DNA from: CAZBGL01 sp964491375
GTDB taxonomy: Bacteria > Desulfobacterota > Deferrisomatia > Deferrisomatales > Deferrisomataceae
DNA: 19,709 nt
Assembly: GCA_964491375.1 (NCBI GenBank)
Contig: CAZBGL010000136.1
Location: 1-19,709 of the forward strand
Reading direction: 5' to 3'
Under the pieces are notes generated by a model, which was given only the letters and a program-made list of their open reading frames with translations, ran no database searches and was not told the origin of the DNA. Both the position numbers and the translations under genes were made by a program. Shown here piece after piece: positions 1 to 6,939 of this stretch. Each line of letters begins with the position of its first letter. Within the stretch, counting starts at the first letter, position 1.

Positions 1-900
1 CCCCCCCTCCACGAGCACCTCGGTGATCCCCATCCGGTACAGGGCCCGCAGCACCCCGCGCAGGTCCAGGCCTCCGGCGCGTTCCTCGACCTGCAGCACC
101 CGGGCCCCCCGCCGGTGCAGGGCCTCCAGCCGCGCCGGCGACGCCCGGGGGCCGGAGACGATCAGGGTGGAGGCGGCCGCTTCAGGGTCGAGGAGCTGGA
201 GCTCGGGAGGGATGCGGGCCCGGGGGTCCAGCACCACCCGGAGCGGGAAGCGCTCGGGCCGGCCGGGGAGCCGCGCGGTAAGCCGGGGGTTGTCCGCCAC
301 CGCCGTGCCCACCCCCACCAGGACCGCGCCGCACCGGTCGCGCAGTTCGTGGGCCCGCCGCCGGCTGAAGGGCGAGGTGACCCAGCGACTGTGGCCCGAC
401 GCCGTGGCCGTCTTGCCGTCCAGCGTGGCTGCGGCCTTGAGGTGGACGAAGGCCCGGCCTTCCCGCACGGACAGGCAGAAGCCCTCGTTCAGGCGGCGGG
501 CCTGGGTTTCCAGGACCCCGAGCCGCACCTCCACGCCGGCCTCCCGCAGGCGCCGCAGCCCCCCGCCCGCCACGGCCGGGTTGGGGTCCTCCATGGCCGC
601 CACCACCCGGCGCACCCCGGCCGCCAGGATCCGGTCGGTGCAGGGCGGGGTCCGGCCGTGGTGGCAGCACGGCTCCAGGGTCACATAGAGGTCCGCCCCT
701 CGGGCCTGGCTGCCGGCCTCCTCCAGGGCGAACACCTCGGCATGGGGCTCGCCCGCCCGGGGATGGAACCCCCGGCCCACGATCCGGCCGTCCCGGACCA
801 CCACGCACCCCACGGCGGGGTTCGGCGCGGTCCGGCCCAGCCCCTGCCGGGCCAGATCCAGGGCCAGGGCCATGTAGAACCGGTCCGCGGTTTCGGTCAC
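1..900 (-). CDS. ribD: RibD, bifunctional riboflavin biosynthesis deaminase/reductase (3' end outside window)
   Basis: RibD deaminates the pyrimidine made by GTP cyclohydrolase II and then reduces its ribosyl side chain, two early cytosolic steps of riboflavin synthesis. The 300 visible residues begin with a cytidine-deaminase-fold domain: APNPAVGC at 25-32, zinc ligands H53 (in HAE), C78 and C87 (in PCCHHGRTPPC), with E55 as the proton shuttle. The reductase domain starts near residue 147 (KAAATLDGKTA, then SRWVTSP). RibD is usually about 360-370 residues, so some 60-70 C-terminal residues lie beyond position 1. The chosen GTG start (898-900) overlaps the nrdR stop as GTGA, with GGAGGG upstream inside nrdR, which implies translational coupling. 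It is the last visible gene of the long operon. The frame is open to the window edge with no defect seen. Confidence 0.96.
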   Translation of the reverse strand, partial: MTETADRFYMALALDLARQGLGRTAPNPAVGCVVVRDGRIVGRGFHPRAGEPHAEVFALEEAGSQARGADLYVTLEPCCHHGRTPPCTDRILAAGVRRVVAAMEDPNPAVAGGGLRRLREAGVEVRLGVLETQARRLNEGFCLSVREGRAFVHLKAAATLDGKTATASGHSRWVTSPFSRRRAHELRDRCGAVLVGVGTAVADNPRLTARLPGRPERFPLRVVLDPRARIPPELQLLDPEAAASTLIVSGPRASPARLEALHRRGARVLQVEERAGGLDLRGVLRALYRMGITEVLVEGG

Positions 901-1361
901 CCGTTCTTCTGTCCCTCCAGGAACTCCCGGAGGGCCTCCACGAACTCGTCCACCCCACGGAACTCCCGGTAGACCGAGGCGAACCGCACGTAGGCCACGG
1001 CGTCCAGGGTCTGCAGTTCGGCCATCACGGCCTCGCCGATCTCCCGGCTGGGCACCTCCTTGCGGCCCTCCTCCTGGAGGCGGGCCTCGATCCGGTCCAC
1101 GATGCGCTCCAGGGTGTCGGCCGAGACCGGGCGCTTTTCGCACGCCTTCTTGAGTCCCGTGAGAATCTTCGAGCGGTCGAAGGTCTCCCGGCGGCCGTCC
1201 TTTTTCACCACCAAGGGAAGGCTCTCCTCCACCCGCTCGTACGTGGTGAAGCGCCGCCCGCAGGCCACGCACTCGCGGCGGCGGCGGATCACCTCGCCCT
1301 CCCGGGACACCCGGGAGTCGATCACCCGGTCCTCCATCTTCCCGCAGAACGGGCAGCGCAT
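897..1361 (-). CDS. nrdR: NrdR, transcriptional repressor of ribonucleotide reductase genes
   Basis: NrdR senses the ATP/dATP balance and represses ribonucleotide reductase operons by binding paired NrdR boxes. The 154-residue protein has the family's usual length and order. An N-terminal zinc ribbon (C3, C6, C31, C34; opening MRCPFCG) carries a basic stretch, IRRRREC at 25-31. An ATP-cone domain follows (about 49-139), starting VVKKDGRRETFDRSKI, with a YVRFASVYREF ending typical of the family. The ATG follows the dCMP deaminase stop by 3 bp and has only a weak purine stretch before it, so coupling is likely. No NrdR box or reductase gene is visible here, so its targets lie elsewhere. Its place beside dCMP deaminase and glyA fits a deoxynucleotide supply module. 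Confidence 0.97.
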   Translation of the reverse strand: MRCPFCGKMEDRVIDSRVSREGEVIRRRRECVACGRRFTTYERVEESLPLVVKKDGRRETFDRSKILTGLKKACEKRPVSADTLERIVDRIEARLQEEGRKEVPSREIGEAVMAELQTLDAVAYVRFASVYREFRGVDEFVEALREFLEGQKNG

Positions 1362-1364
1362 CCC

Positions 1365-1826
1365 TCAAGTGTCTCCGCCAGGGGGCTCCCCCAGGGGAAC
1401 CAGGTCGATGGCCGCGCTGCGGAGCATCTCGCGGCTGAGGGGATCGGCATACCCCTCCAGGTAATACACCCGCCGGATCCCCGCGTTGATGATCATCTTG
1501 GTGCAGATGACGCACGGAAGGTTGGTGCAGTAGAGGTCTGCCCCCTGGATGGACACGCCGTGCTGGGCCGCCTGGAGGATCGCGTTCTGCTCGGCGTGGA
1601 GCCCCCGGCACAGCTCGTGGCGCTCCCCCGAGGGAATCCCCAGTTCCTCCCGCAGGCAGCCGACCTCGAGGCAGTGGGGGATGCCCGACGGGGCGCCGTT
1701 GTAGCCCGTGGCCAGGATCCGTTTGTTCTTGACCAGGATGGCCCCCACCTTCCGGCGGGTGCAGGTGGAGCGGGTGGCCACGAGCTTGGTGATCTCGGTG
1801 AAGTACTCCTGCCAGGACGGACGCAT
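1365..1826 (-). CDS. Deoxycytidylate (dCMP) deaminase, ComEB type
   Basis: This zinc enzyme converts dCMP to dUMP, the substrate of thymidylate synthase. The 153-residue protein shows the zinc-dependent deaminase signature: H77-A-E79 and PCVIC with C105 and C108. It also has the family features RKVGAILVKNKRILATGYNG (25-44) and the H70/C73 pair before the HAE motif seen in many dCMP deaminases. The start is set at the ATG at 1824-1826 because AGGAG lies 4 bp upstream and the homologous region begins there. An in-frame extension of 25 residues to 1901 is open, but it would overlap the glyA end and has low-complexity Arg/Pro/Ser composition. It sits 37 bp after rpiB-glyA and 3 bp before nrdR. 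A late competence ComE-type role is known for some relatives, but nothing here supports it. Confidence 0.94.
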   Translation of the reverse strand: MRPSWQEYFTEITKLVATRSTCTRRKVGAILVKNKRILATGYNGAPSGIPHCLEVGCLREELGIPSGERHELCRGLHAEQNAILQAAQHGVSIQGADLYCTNLPCVICTKMIINAGIRRVYYLEGYADPLSREMLRSAAIDLVPLGEPPGGDT

Positions 1827-1863
1827 GGTTCTCCTGCGGGGCGCGCGGGAGCCCGGTACGGTC

Positions 1864-3549
1864 CTACACGAGCAGCCGGGCGTAGAACGGGAACTGGGCA
1901 CACAGTTCCCGCACCTCGGTCCGCACCGCCGCCTCCACGCCGGGCTCGCCGCACCGTTCCAGCACCCGCGCGATGGCGGCGGCGATCCGGTCCATCTCGG
2001 CCGGGCCCATGCCCCGGGTGGTCACGATGGGGGTGCCGATCCGGATGCCGCTGGTCACCGTGGGCCCCCTCGGGTCGAACGGGATGGAGTTCTTGTTCAC
2101 CGTGATGCCGGCGCGGTCCAGGCTCTGCTCCGCGTCCCGGCCGGTGATGCCCCTTGCGGTGAGGTCCACGAGGAACAGGTGGTTGTCCGTGCCCCCGGAC
2201 ACGATGTCGTACCCCCGGGCCCGGAGGGCGGACGCCATGGCACGGGCGTTGTCCACGATCCTACGGGCATAGGCCCGGAACTGCGGCGTGGAGGCCTCCC
2301 GGAACGCCACCGCCTTGGCCGCCACCTGGTGCATCAGGGGCCCACCCTGGAGGCCTGGGAACACGGCCTTGTCGATGGCCTCGGCGAACTCGGCCCGGCA
2401 CAGGATCAGGCCTCCCCGGGGGCCCCTCAGGGTCTTGTGGGTGGTGCTCGTGACCACGTCGGCATGGGGCACCGGGCTCGGGTGGGCCCCGCCGGCCACC
2501 AGGCCCGCGATATGGGCCATGTCCACCACGAGGTACGCCCCCACCTCGTCCGCGATGCTCCGAAACGCCTCGAAGTCCAGGACCCGCGAGTAGGAACTGG
2601 CCCCGGCCACGATCATCCGGGGCCGCTCCCGCCGGGCGATCTCCCGCACTTCGTCGTAGTCGATCGTGCCGGTGTCCTTCCGGACCCCGTAGGTGACGGC
2701 ACGGTACTGGCGGCCCGAGAAGCTCACGGGCGCCCCATGGGTGAGGTGTCCGCCGTGGGCCAAGGCCATCCCCAGGATCGTGTCGCCGGGTTCGAGCAGG
2801 GCGTAGTACACGGCCATGTTGGCGGCCGAGCCCGAAAGGGGCTGGACGTTGGCGTGCTCGGCCCCGAACAGGGCCTTGGCCCGCTCCACGGCCAGTTCCT
2901 CGGCCCGGTCCACGAACTCGCAGCCCCCGTAGTAGCGCCGGCCGGGATAGCCCTCGGCGTACTTGTTCGTGAGCACCGACCCCTGGGCCTCCAGCACCGC
3001 CTCGGACACGTAGTTCTCCGAGGCGATGAGCACGATGCCCTCTTCTTCCCGCCGGATCTCCCCCTGGATCGCCTCCCAGATCTCGGGGTCCTCGTCGGCC
3101 AGCGCCCAGGCTCGCTCGCGTTCGATCTCGTGGATCTGCGCGATCCGGCGGGCGTGGCGCCCGCCCTCGAACCGCGCCTCGAGCCACGTGCGCACCATCT
3201 CCCGGGCCCGCGCCGGGTCGGTGGTGCGCCCTCCGATCACGAGCACGTTGGCGTCGTTGTGTTCCCGGGCCATGCGGGCGGAGTAGGCGTCGTACACCAG
3301 CGCGGCGCGGACCCCCGGGATCTTGTTCGCCACGATGCTCATGCCGATCCCGGTCCCGCAGAGCAACACGCCCCGTTCCGCCTCGCCCCGGGCCACCCGC
3401 CGGGCCAGTTCCACCCCGAACTCCGGATAGTCCACCGGGTCGCCGTTGTCCGGGCCCAGGTCCCGGACCTCGTGGCCCAGTCCCCGGAGGAACCCCTTGA
3501 GGTCCTCCTTGAGGGCGTACCCTCCATGGTCGCTGGCGATGAGGATCAT
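1864..3549 (-). CDS. RpiB-GlyA fusion: ribose-5-phosphate isomerase B joined to serine hydroxymethyltransferase
   Basis: One uninterrupted 561-residue frame carries two complete enzymes. Residues 1-146 match RpiB, which interconverts ribose-5-phosphate and ribulose-5-phosphate: SDHGG at 6-10, catalytic C64 in CGTGIG, H97 in REHNDANVL, and FEGGRH near its end. Residues about 149-561 match serine hydroxymethyltransferase, which makes glycine and methylene-tetrahydrofolate from serine: IASEN, YAEGYPGRRYYGG, DMAHIAGL at 343-350, and the PLP lysine K372 in TTHKTLRGPRGG. Each half has its stand-alone length, and almost no linker separates them. No in-frame ATG, and no GTG before the IASEN region, lies near the junction, so a separate GlyA cannot easily be made. 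The ATG at 3547-3549 is chosen because GAAGG lies 6 bp upstream. A TTG at 3555 is in frame but abuts that sequence. The fabF stop is 2 bp upstream. Confidence 0.95.
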   Translation of the reverse strand: MILIASDHGGYALKEDLKGFLRGLGHEVRDLGPDNGDPVDYPEFGVELARRVARGEAERGVLLCGTGIGMSIVANKIPGVRAALVYDAYSARMAREHNDANVLVIGGRTTDPARAREMVRTWLEARFEGGRHARRIAQIHEIERERAWALADEDPEIWEAIQGEIRREEEGIVLIASENYVSEAVLEAQGSVLTNKYAEGYPGRRYYGGCEFVDRAEELAVERAKALFGAEHANVQPLSGSAANMAVYYALLEPGDTILGMALAHGGHLTHGAPVSFSGRQYRAVTYGVRKDTGTIDYDEVREIARRERPRMIVAGASSYSRVLDFEAFRSIADEVGAYLVVDMAHIAGLVAGGAHPSPVPHADVVTSTTHKTLRGPRGGLILCRAEFAEAIDKAVFPGLQGGPLMHQVAAKAVAFREASTPQFRAYARRIVDNARAMASALRARGYDIVSGGTDNHLFLVDLTARGITGRDAEQSLDRAGITVNKNSIPFDPRGPTVTSGIRIGTPIVTTRGMGPAEMDRIAAAIARVLERCGEPGVEAAVRTEVRELCAQFPFYARLLV

Positions 3550-3551
3550 GA

Positions 3552-4796
3552 TCAACCTTCGTAACGCCGGAACAGGAGCGAGGCGTTCGTGCCGCCGAAC
3601 CCGAACGAGTTGGAAAGCACGGCCCGGATGCGGCCCTGCCGGGCCTCGTTGGGCACGTAGTCCAGGTCGCAGTCGGGGTCGGGGGTGTCGTAGTTGATGG
3701 TGGGCGGTGCCACCTGCTCCCAGAGGGCCATCACCGAGAACACCGCCTCCACGCTGCCGGCGGCGCCCAGGAGGTGCCCGGTCATGCTCTTGGTGGACGA
3801 CACCCAGAGTTTCTTGGCGTGGTCGCCGAACACCCGCTTGATCGCCAGGGTCTCGTAGTAGTCGTTGAACGGCGTGCTGGTCCCGTGGGCATTGACATGG
3901 TCCACCTCATCGGGCGACATGCCCGCCGATCGCAGGGCCCCCTCCATGCACCGGGCCGCGCCGTCCCCCTCCGGGTCGGGGGCGGTGATGTGGTATGCAT
4001 CCGAGGTGGCCCCGTAGCCCACGAGCTCGGCGTAGATCCGGGCCCCGCGCGCCTTGGCCCGCTCCAGTTCCTCCAGGACGAGCACGGCCCCGCCCTCGCC
4101 CATGACGAACCCGTCTCGGTCCTTCTCGAACGGGCGGCTCGCCCTTTCGGGCTCGTCGTTGCGGGTGGAAAGGGCCCGCATGGCGTTGAACCCGGCCACG
4201 GCGAGCGGGGTGATCGTGGACTCGACGCCCCCGGCGAGCATCACGTCGGCATCCCCCCGCCGGATCATGTGCCAGGCCTCGCCGATGGAGTGCGCGCCGG
4301 TGGCGCACGCCGTCACGATGGAGAGGTTCGGTCCCTTCGCACCGGTGAGGATGGAGACGTACCCGGGCGCCAGGTTGGCGATCACCATGGGGATAAAGAA
4401 CGGGCTCACCCGGCGGGGACCGGACTCCAGCAGCACCTTGTGCTGGGCCTCGATCTGGGGGAGCCCCCCGAGCCCCGCGCCGATGGACACGCCCACCCGG
4501 TGGGCCTCCTCCTCGCGGATCTCCATGCCCGCGTCGTCCAGGGCCATCCGGGTGGCCGCCACGGCGTACTGGATGAACACGTCCATCTTCTTCAGCTCGC
4601 GCCGGTCCATGTAGGCCGACGCGTCGAATCCCTTCACTTCGGCGGCGATCTGGGTCTTGTACCCTGCCGCATCGAACTTGGTGATCGGGCCCACGCCGGA
4701 ACGGCCCGCCACGCAGTTCTCCCAGCTCTCCTCCAGGCCGATCCCCAGCGGGGTGATACACCCCATCCCGGTCACGACCACACGTCGCACCGTCAC
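3552..4796 (-). CDS. fabF: FabF, beta-ketoacyl-ACP synthase II
   Basis: FabF condenses malonyl-ACP with acyl-ACP in fatty acid elongation and typically favours the long-chain, temperature-sensitive step. The 414-residue protein has the Cys-His-His triad of the KAS I/II family: C164 in TACATGAHSIG, H304 in NAHGTSTPFND, and H341 in KSMTGHLLGAAG with K336. The C-terminal NSFGFGGTNASL motif is also present. The GTG start at 4794-4796 has AGGAGG about 9 bp upstream. It lies 97 bp after acpP, the longest gap within the fatty acid part of the operon, and that gap holds two hairpins listed separately. The gene runs with 2 bp spacing into rpiB-glyA. FabB is an alternative name within the family, but length and acpP linkage favour FabF. 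Confidence 0.97.
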   Translation of the reverse strand: MTVRRVVVTGMGCITPLGIGLEESWENCVAGRSGVGPITKFDAAGYKTQIAAEVKGFDASAYMDRRELKKMDVFIQYAVAATRMALDDAGMEIREEEAHRVGVSIGAGLGGLPQIEAQHKVLLESGPRRVSPFFIPMVIANLAPGYVSILTGAKGPNLSIVTACATGAHSIGEAWHMIRRGDADVMLAGGVESTITPLAVAGFNAMRALSTRNDEPERASRPFEKDRDGFVMGEGGAVLVLEELERAKARGARIYAELVGYGATSDAYHITAPDPEGDGAARCMEGALRSAGMSPDEVDHVNAHGTSTPFNDYYETLAIKRVFGDHAKKLWVSSTKSMTGHLLGAAGSVEAVFSVMALWEQVAPPTINYDTPDPDCDLDYVPNEARQGRIRAVLSNSFGFGGTNASLLFRRYEG

Positions 4797-4810
4797 GGTT
4801 CCTCTCCTCC

Positions 4811-4832
4811 TGAATCCGCTCCCGCGGATTCA
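4811..4832. promoter_or_regulatory. Short perfect hairpin next to the fabF ribosome binding site
   Basis: A 9-bp perfect inverted repeat (TGAATCCGC / GCGGATTCA) closes a 4-base loop. In the minus-strand transcript its 3' arm ends on the first base of the AGGAGG that serves fabF, so the folded stem would sit against or partly cover the ribosome binding site. It could limit fabF translation or block exonucleases behind acpP. No U-tract follows in the reading direction, so it is not a classical terminator. Confidence 0.6.
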
Positions 4833-4833
4833 T

Positions 4834-4877
4834 TTAGGGAAGGGAGCCAGACCCTTGGGCCTGGCCCCCTTCCCTAA
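4834..4877. promoter_or_regulatory. Long hairpin between acpP and fabF
   Basis: A 44-base near-perfect inverted repeat: arms of 17 bases (TTAGGGAAGGG... against ...CCCTTCCCTAA) match at 16 positions, and the inner 10 bases hold a further CCC-TT-GGG fold. It lies directly downstream of acpP in the transcript and one base from the shorter hairpin at 4811-4832. The structure is seen in the sequence. A role as an mRNA stabiliser or partial terminator that lets acpP be made in excess over fabF is inference. It could also be a copy of a genome-wide palindromic repeat, which this window cannot show because only one copy is present. Confidence 0.6.
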
Positions 4878-4893
4878 CCCCCGAAAAGGTCCC

Positions 4894-5136
4894 TCAGGCT
4901 GCCAGCTTCTGCTTGATGTAGTCGATCGCGTCCTGCACGGTGCGGATCTTCTCGGCGTCCTCGTCGGGGATCTCCTGGTCGAACTCCTCTTCCAGGGCCA
5001 TGACGAGCTCGACCGTGTCCAGGCTGTCCGCCCCCAGGTCCTCGATGAACCGGGCCTCGGGCACCACCTTGTCCTCGTCCACGCCGAGCTGTTCCGCGAT
5101 GATCTTCCGGACCGTTTCCTCGATGTTTGCGCTCAT
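4894..5136 (-). CDS. acpP: AcpP, acyl carrier protein
   Basis: AcpP carries growing acyl chains on a phosphopantetheine arm for every FabH/FabF/FabG/FabD reaction and for PlsX. The 80-residue acidic protein has the standard length and the attachment serine S38 in the GADSLDTVEL motif (35-44), followed by the acidic helix II (MALEEEFDQEIPDED). The ATG at 5134-5136 is preceded by GGGAGACA and a longer purine run and is 26 bp after fabG. An upstream extension of this frame through fabG is only the shadow of fabG. It is followed by two hairpins before fabF, which may help raise its transcript level. Confidence 0.98.
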   Translation of the reverse strand: MSANIEETVRKIIAEQLGVDEDKVVPEARFIEDLGADSLDTVELVMALEEEFDQEIPDEDAEKIRTVQDAIDYIKQKLAA

Positions 5137-5162
5137 TGTCTCCCTCTCTCTCCGGCTTAGGG

Positions 5163-5900
5163 TTAGCCCATGTACATGCCGCCGTTGACGTGAAGCACCT
5201 GACCGGTGATGTACGCGGCCCGGTCCGAGGCCAGGAAGGCCACGGCGTGGGCCACGTCCTCGGGGATTCCAAGCCGTGCCATGGGAACCTGGGCCAGCAG
5301 GCCCTCCCGCACCGCCTCGCCCAGGGCCGCGGTCATGTCCGTGTCGATGAAGCCGGGGGCGACGGCGTTCACCCGGATCCCCCGGTTGGCGTACTCCCGG
5401 GCCAGGCTCCGGGTGAGCCCTTCGAGCCCCGCCTTGGCCGCGCAATAGGCGGCCTGGCCGGGGTTGCCCACCGAGCCCACCACGCTCGAAACGTTCACGA
5501 TCACCCCGCGCCGGGCCCGCACCATGTGCCGCAGGCAGGCCTTGGCGCACAGGAACGCCCCCGTGAGGTCGGTGGCCAGCACCGCCTCCCAGTCCTCCAG
5601 CTTGAGGCGCAGGGCCACCTGGTCGCGGGTGATGCCCGCGTTGTTGACGAGCACGTCCACCCCGCCCCAGGTCTTCGCGATGCGGTCCACGGCCCGGGCG
5701 ACGCTGTCGGGGTTCGACACGTCGAGTTCCAAGGGCAGTGCCTCCCCCCCGATCTCGGCCGCGACCCTTTCGGCCGCCTCCGGGTTCCGGCCGGTTACGC
5801 CCACCCGGGCGCCCTCGCGGGCGAACAGCTCGGCCACGGCACGGCCGATACCCCGGGTGGACCCGGTGACCAGCACGACGCGCCCCGCGAACTCCGGCAT
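5163..5900 (-). CDS. fabG: FabG, 3-oxoacyl-ACP reductase
   Basis: FabG performs the NADPH-dependent reduction of beta-ketoacyl-ACP, the first reduction in each elongation cycle. The 245-residue short-chain dehydrogenase has the TGSTRGIG nucleotide-binding motif (G13, G17, G19), NNAG at 86-89, and the catalytic set S139, Y152 and K156 (YxxxK). The C-terminus GGMYMG is typical of bacterial FabG. The ATG at 5898-5900 is preceded by GGGAGG 7 bp upstream, and the fabD stop is only 4 bp away. Position between fabD and acpP is the common bacterial order. Confidence 0.98.
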   Translation of the reverse strand: MPEFAGRVVLVTGSTRGIGRAVAELFAREGARVGVTGRNPEAAERVAAEIGGEALPLELDVSNPDSVARAVDRIAKTWGGVDVLVNNAGITRDQVALRLKLEDWEAVLATDLTGAFLCAKACLRHMVRARRGVIVNVSSVVGSVGNPGQAAYCAAKAGLEGLTRSLAREYANRGIRVNAVAPGFIDTDMTAALGEAVREGLLAQVPMARLGIPEDVAHAVAFLASDRAAYITGQVLHVNGGMYMG

Positions 5901-5904
5901 GCTC

Positions 5905-6846
5905 CTACCTCCCGGACGGCCCCGGAACCAGGGCCGCCACGCCTTCAGGGCCTTCCACGCCCACCACCTCGGTCCTGCGGGCGATCCGGCGGATCAGGCC
6001 CGCCAGCACCTTGCCCGGCCCGACCTCGGCGAACCGATGGGCACCGGCCTCCACGAGCCCCTTCACGCAGTCCTGCCAGCGCACCCGGTGGCTCACCTGG
6101 TCCACGAGCTTCCCGGGGATCTCCGAACCCGTGCGGTAAGGCCGCCCGTCCACGTTGGCATACACGGGAAACCGGGGGTCGGCGAACCGCACCCCTTCCA
6201 GCACCCGCGCGAGGCGCTCGGCCGCCGGCCCCATGAGGGAGCAGTGGAACGGGGCGCTCACCGCGAGAGGAACCGTGCGGCGGGCGCCGGCCTCGGCCGC
6301 TCGGCGGCACAGCGCCTCCACCGCCCCGGTGTGCCCGGAAACCACCACCTGGCCCGGGCAGTTGTCGTTGGCCACCTCCACCACGGCCCCGGGCCGGGTC
6401 ACCTCCCGGCACAGGGCCTCCACCGCGTCCACGTCCAGGCCGATCACGGCGGCCATCCCCCCCTCGCCCACGGGTACGGCTTCCTGCATGAACCGGCCGC
6501 GCTGCTCCACCAGGCGCACCGCGTCGGCAAACTCCAACGCCCCGGCGGCCACCAGGGCGGCGTACTCCCCCAGGCTGTGCCCGGCCGCGGCCACCGGGTC
6601 CGGGAACCCGGCGCTCCGCAGCGCCCGCAGGCACGCCACGCTCACCGTGAGGATGGCCGGCTGGGTGTTCTGGGTGAGCCGGAGCTCGTCCTCCGGCCCC
6701 TCGAAGATCAACTTCGACAGGGGACGGCCCAGGGCTTCGTCGGCCTCCTGGAAGGTCTGCCGTGCTTCTGGAAAGGCTTCGGCAAGCGACCGGCCCATCC
6801 CGACGTATTGGGACCCCTGCCCCGGAAACACGAACGCGGTGCCCAT
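5905..6846 (-). CDS. fabD: FabD, malonyl-CoA:ACP transacylase
   Basis: FabD loads malonate from malonyl-CoA onto AcpP, providing the extender unit for elongation. The 313-residue protein opens with FVFPGQGSQYVGMG and has the nucleophile S91 in GHSLGEY, R116 in VEQRGRFMQ and H201 in SAPFHCSLM, matching the known Ser-His-Arg arrangement. The ATG at 6844-6846 is chosen because GGGAG lies about 8 bp upstream and the family homology starts there. A 26-residue in-frame extension would run through the gap that holds a promoter candidate. A 93-bp gap separates it from fabH, unlike the very tight spacing of its neighbours. Confidence 0.97.
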   Translation of the reverse strand: MGTAFVFPGQGSQYVGMGRSLAEAFPEARQTFQEADEALGRPLSKLIFEGPEDELRLTQNTQPAILTVSVACLRALRSAGFPDPVAAAGHSLGEYAALVAAGALEFADAVRLVEQRGRFMQEAVPVGEGGMAAVIGLDVDAVEALCREVTRPGAVVEVANDNCPGQVVVSGHTGAVEALCRRAAEAGARRTVPLAVSAPFHCSLMGPAAERLARVLEGVRFADPRFPVYANVDGRPYRTGSEIPGKLVDQVSHRVRWQDCVKGLVEAGAHRFAEVGPGKVLAGLIRRIARRTEVVGVEGPEGVAALVPGPSGR

Positions 6847-6894
6847 GGAATGTCTCCCGCGGAGGGACGGAGGGCTTGCGGGAAAGTCCGCGTG

Positions 6895-6924
6895 ACTATA
6901 CGTAAAGTCCCTTCCCCGGCGCAA
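6895..6924 (-). promoter_or_regulatory. Candidate internal promoter before fabD
   Basis: On the minus strand a TTGCGC (6919-6924) and a TATAGT (6895-6900) are separated by 18 bp, in an unusually AT-rich patch within the 93-bp fabH-fabD gap. The -10 matches the sigma-70 consensus at five of six bases; the -35 matches at only three. It could give fabD-fabG-acpP extra transcription independent of the upstream promoter. The evidence is motif resemblance only. Confidence 0.4.
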
Positions 6925-6939
6925 CCCCCGGTTGACCGC

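Noticed and set aside
1..900. FMN riboswitch for ribD
   Set aside because: ribD starts inside nrdR with a 4-base overlap and has no leader, so there is no room for a riboswitch in this window.
182..958. Minus-strand open frame of 258 codons over ribD
   Set aside because: It is out of frame with ribD, which has all family motifs in another frame. Its Gly/Pro/Arg-rich composition is a shadow of GC-rich coding DNA.
1827..1901. 25-residue N-terminal extension of dCMP deaminase
   Set aside because: It would overlap the end of rpiB-glyA, lacks family similarity, and a good ribosome binding site precedes the ATG at 1824-1826.
3550..3555. TTG start for the RpiB-GlyA fusion, two codons upstream
   Set aside because: The GAAGG element directly abuts the TTG but has ideal 6-bp spacing to the ATG at 3547-3549.
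1708..3564. Plus-strand open frame of 618 codons opposite rpiB-glyA
   Set aside because: Antisense shadow of the fusion gene, with no recognisable domain and a His/Pro/Gly/Arg-biased composition.
4834..4877. Rho-independent terminator after acpP
   Set aside because: The stem is strong, but no U-rich tract follows on either strand, and the operon continues straight into fabF.
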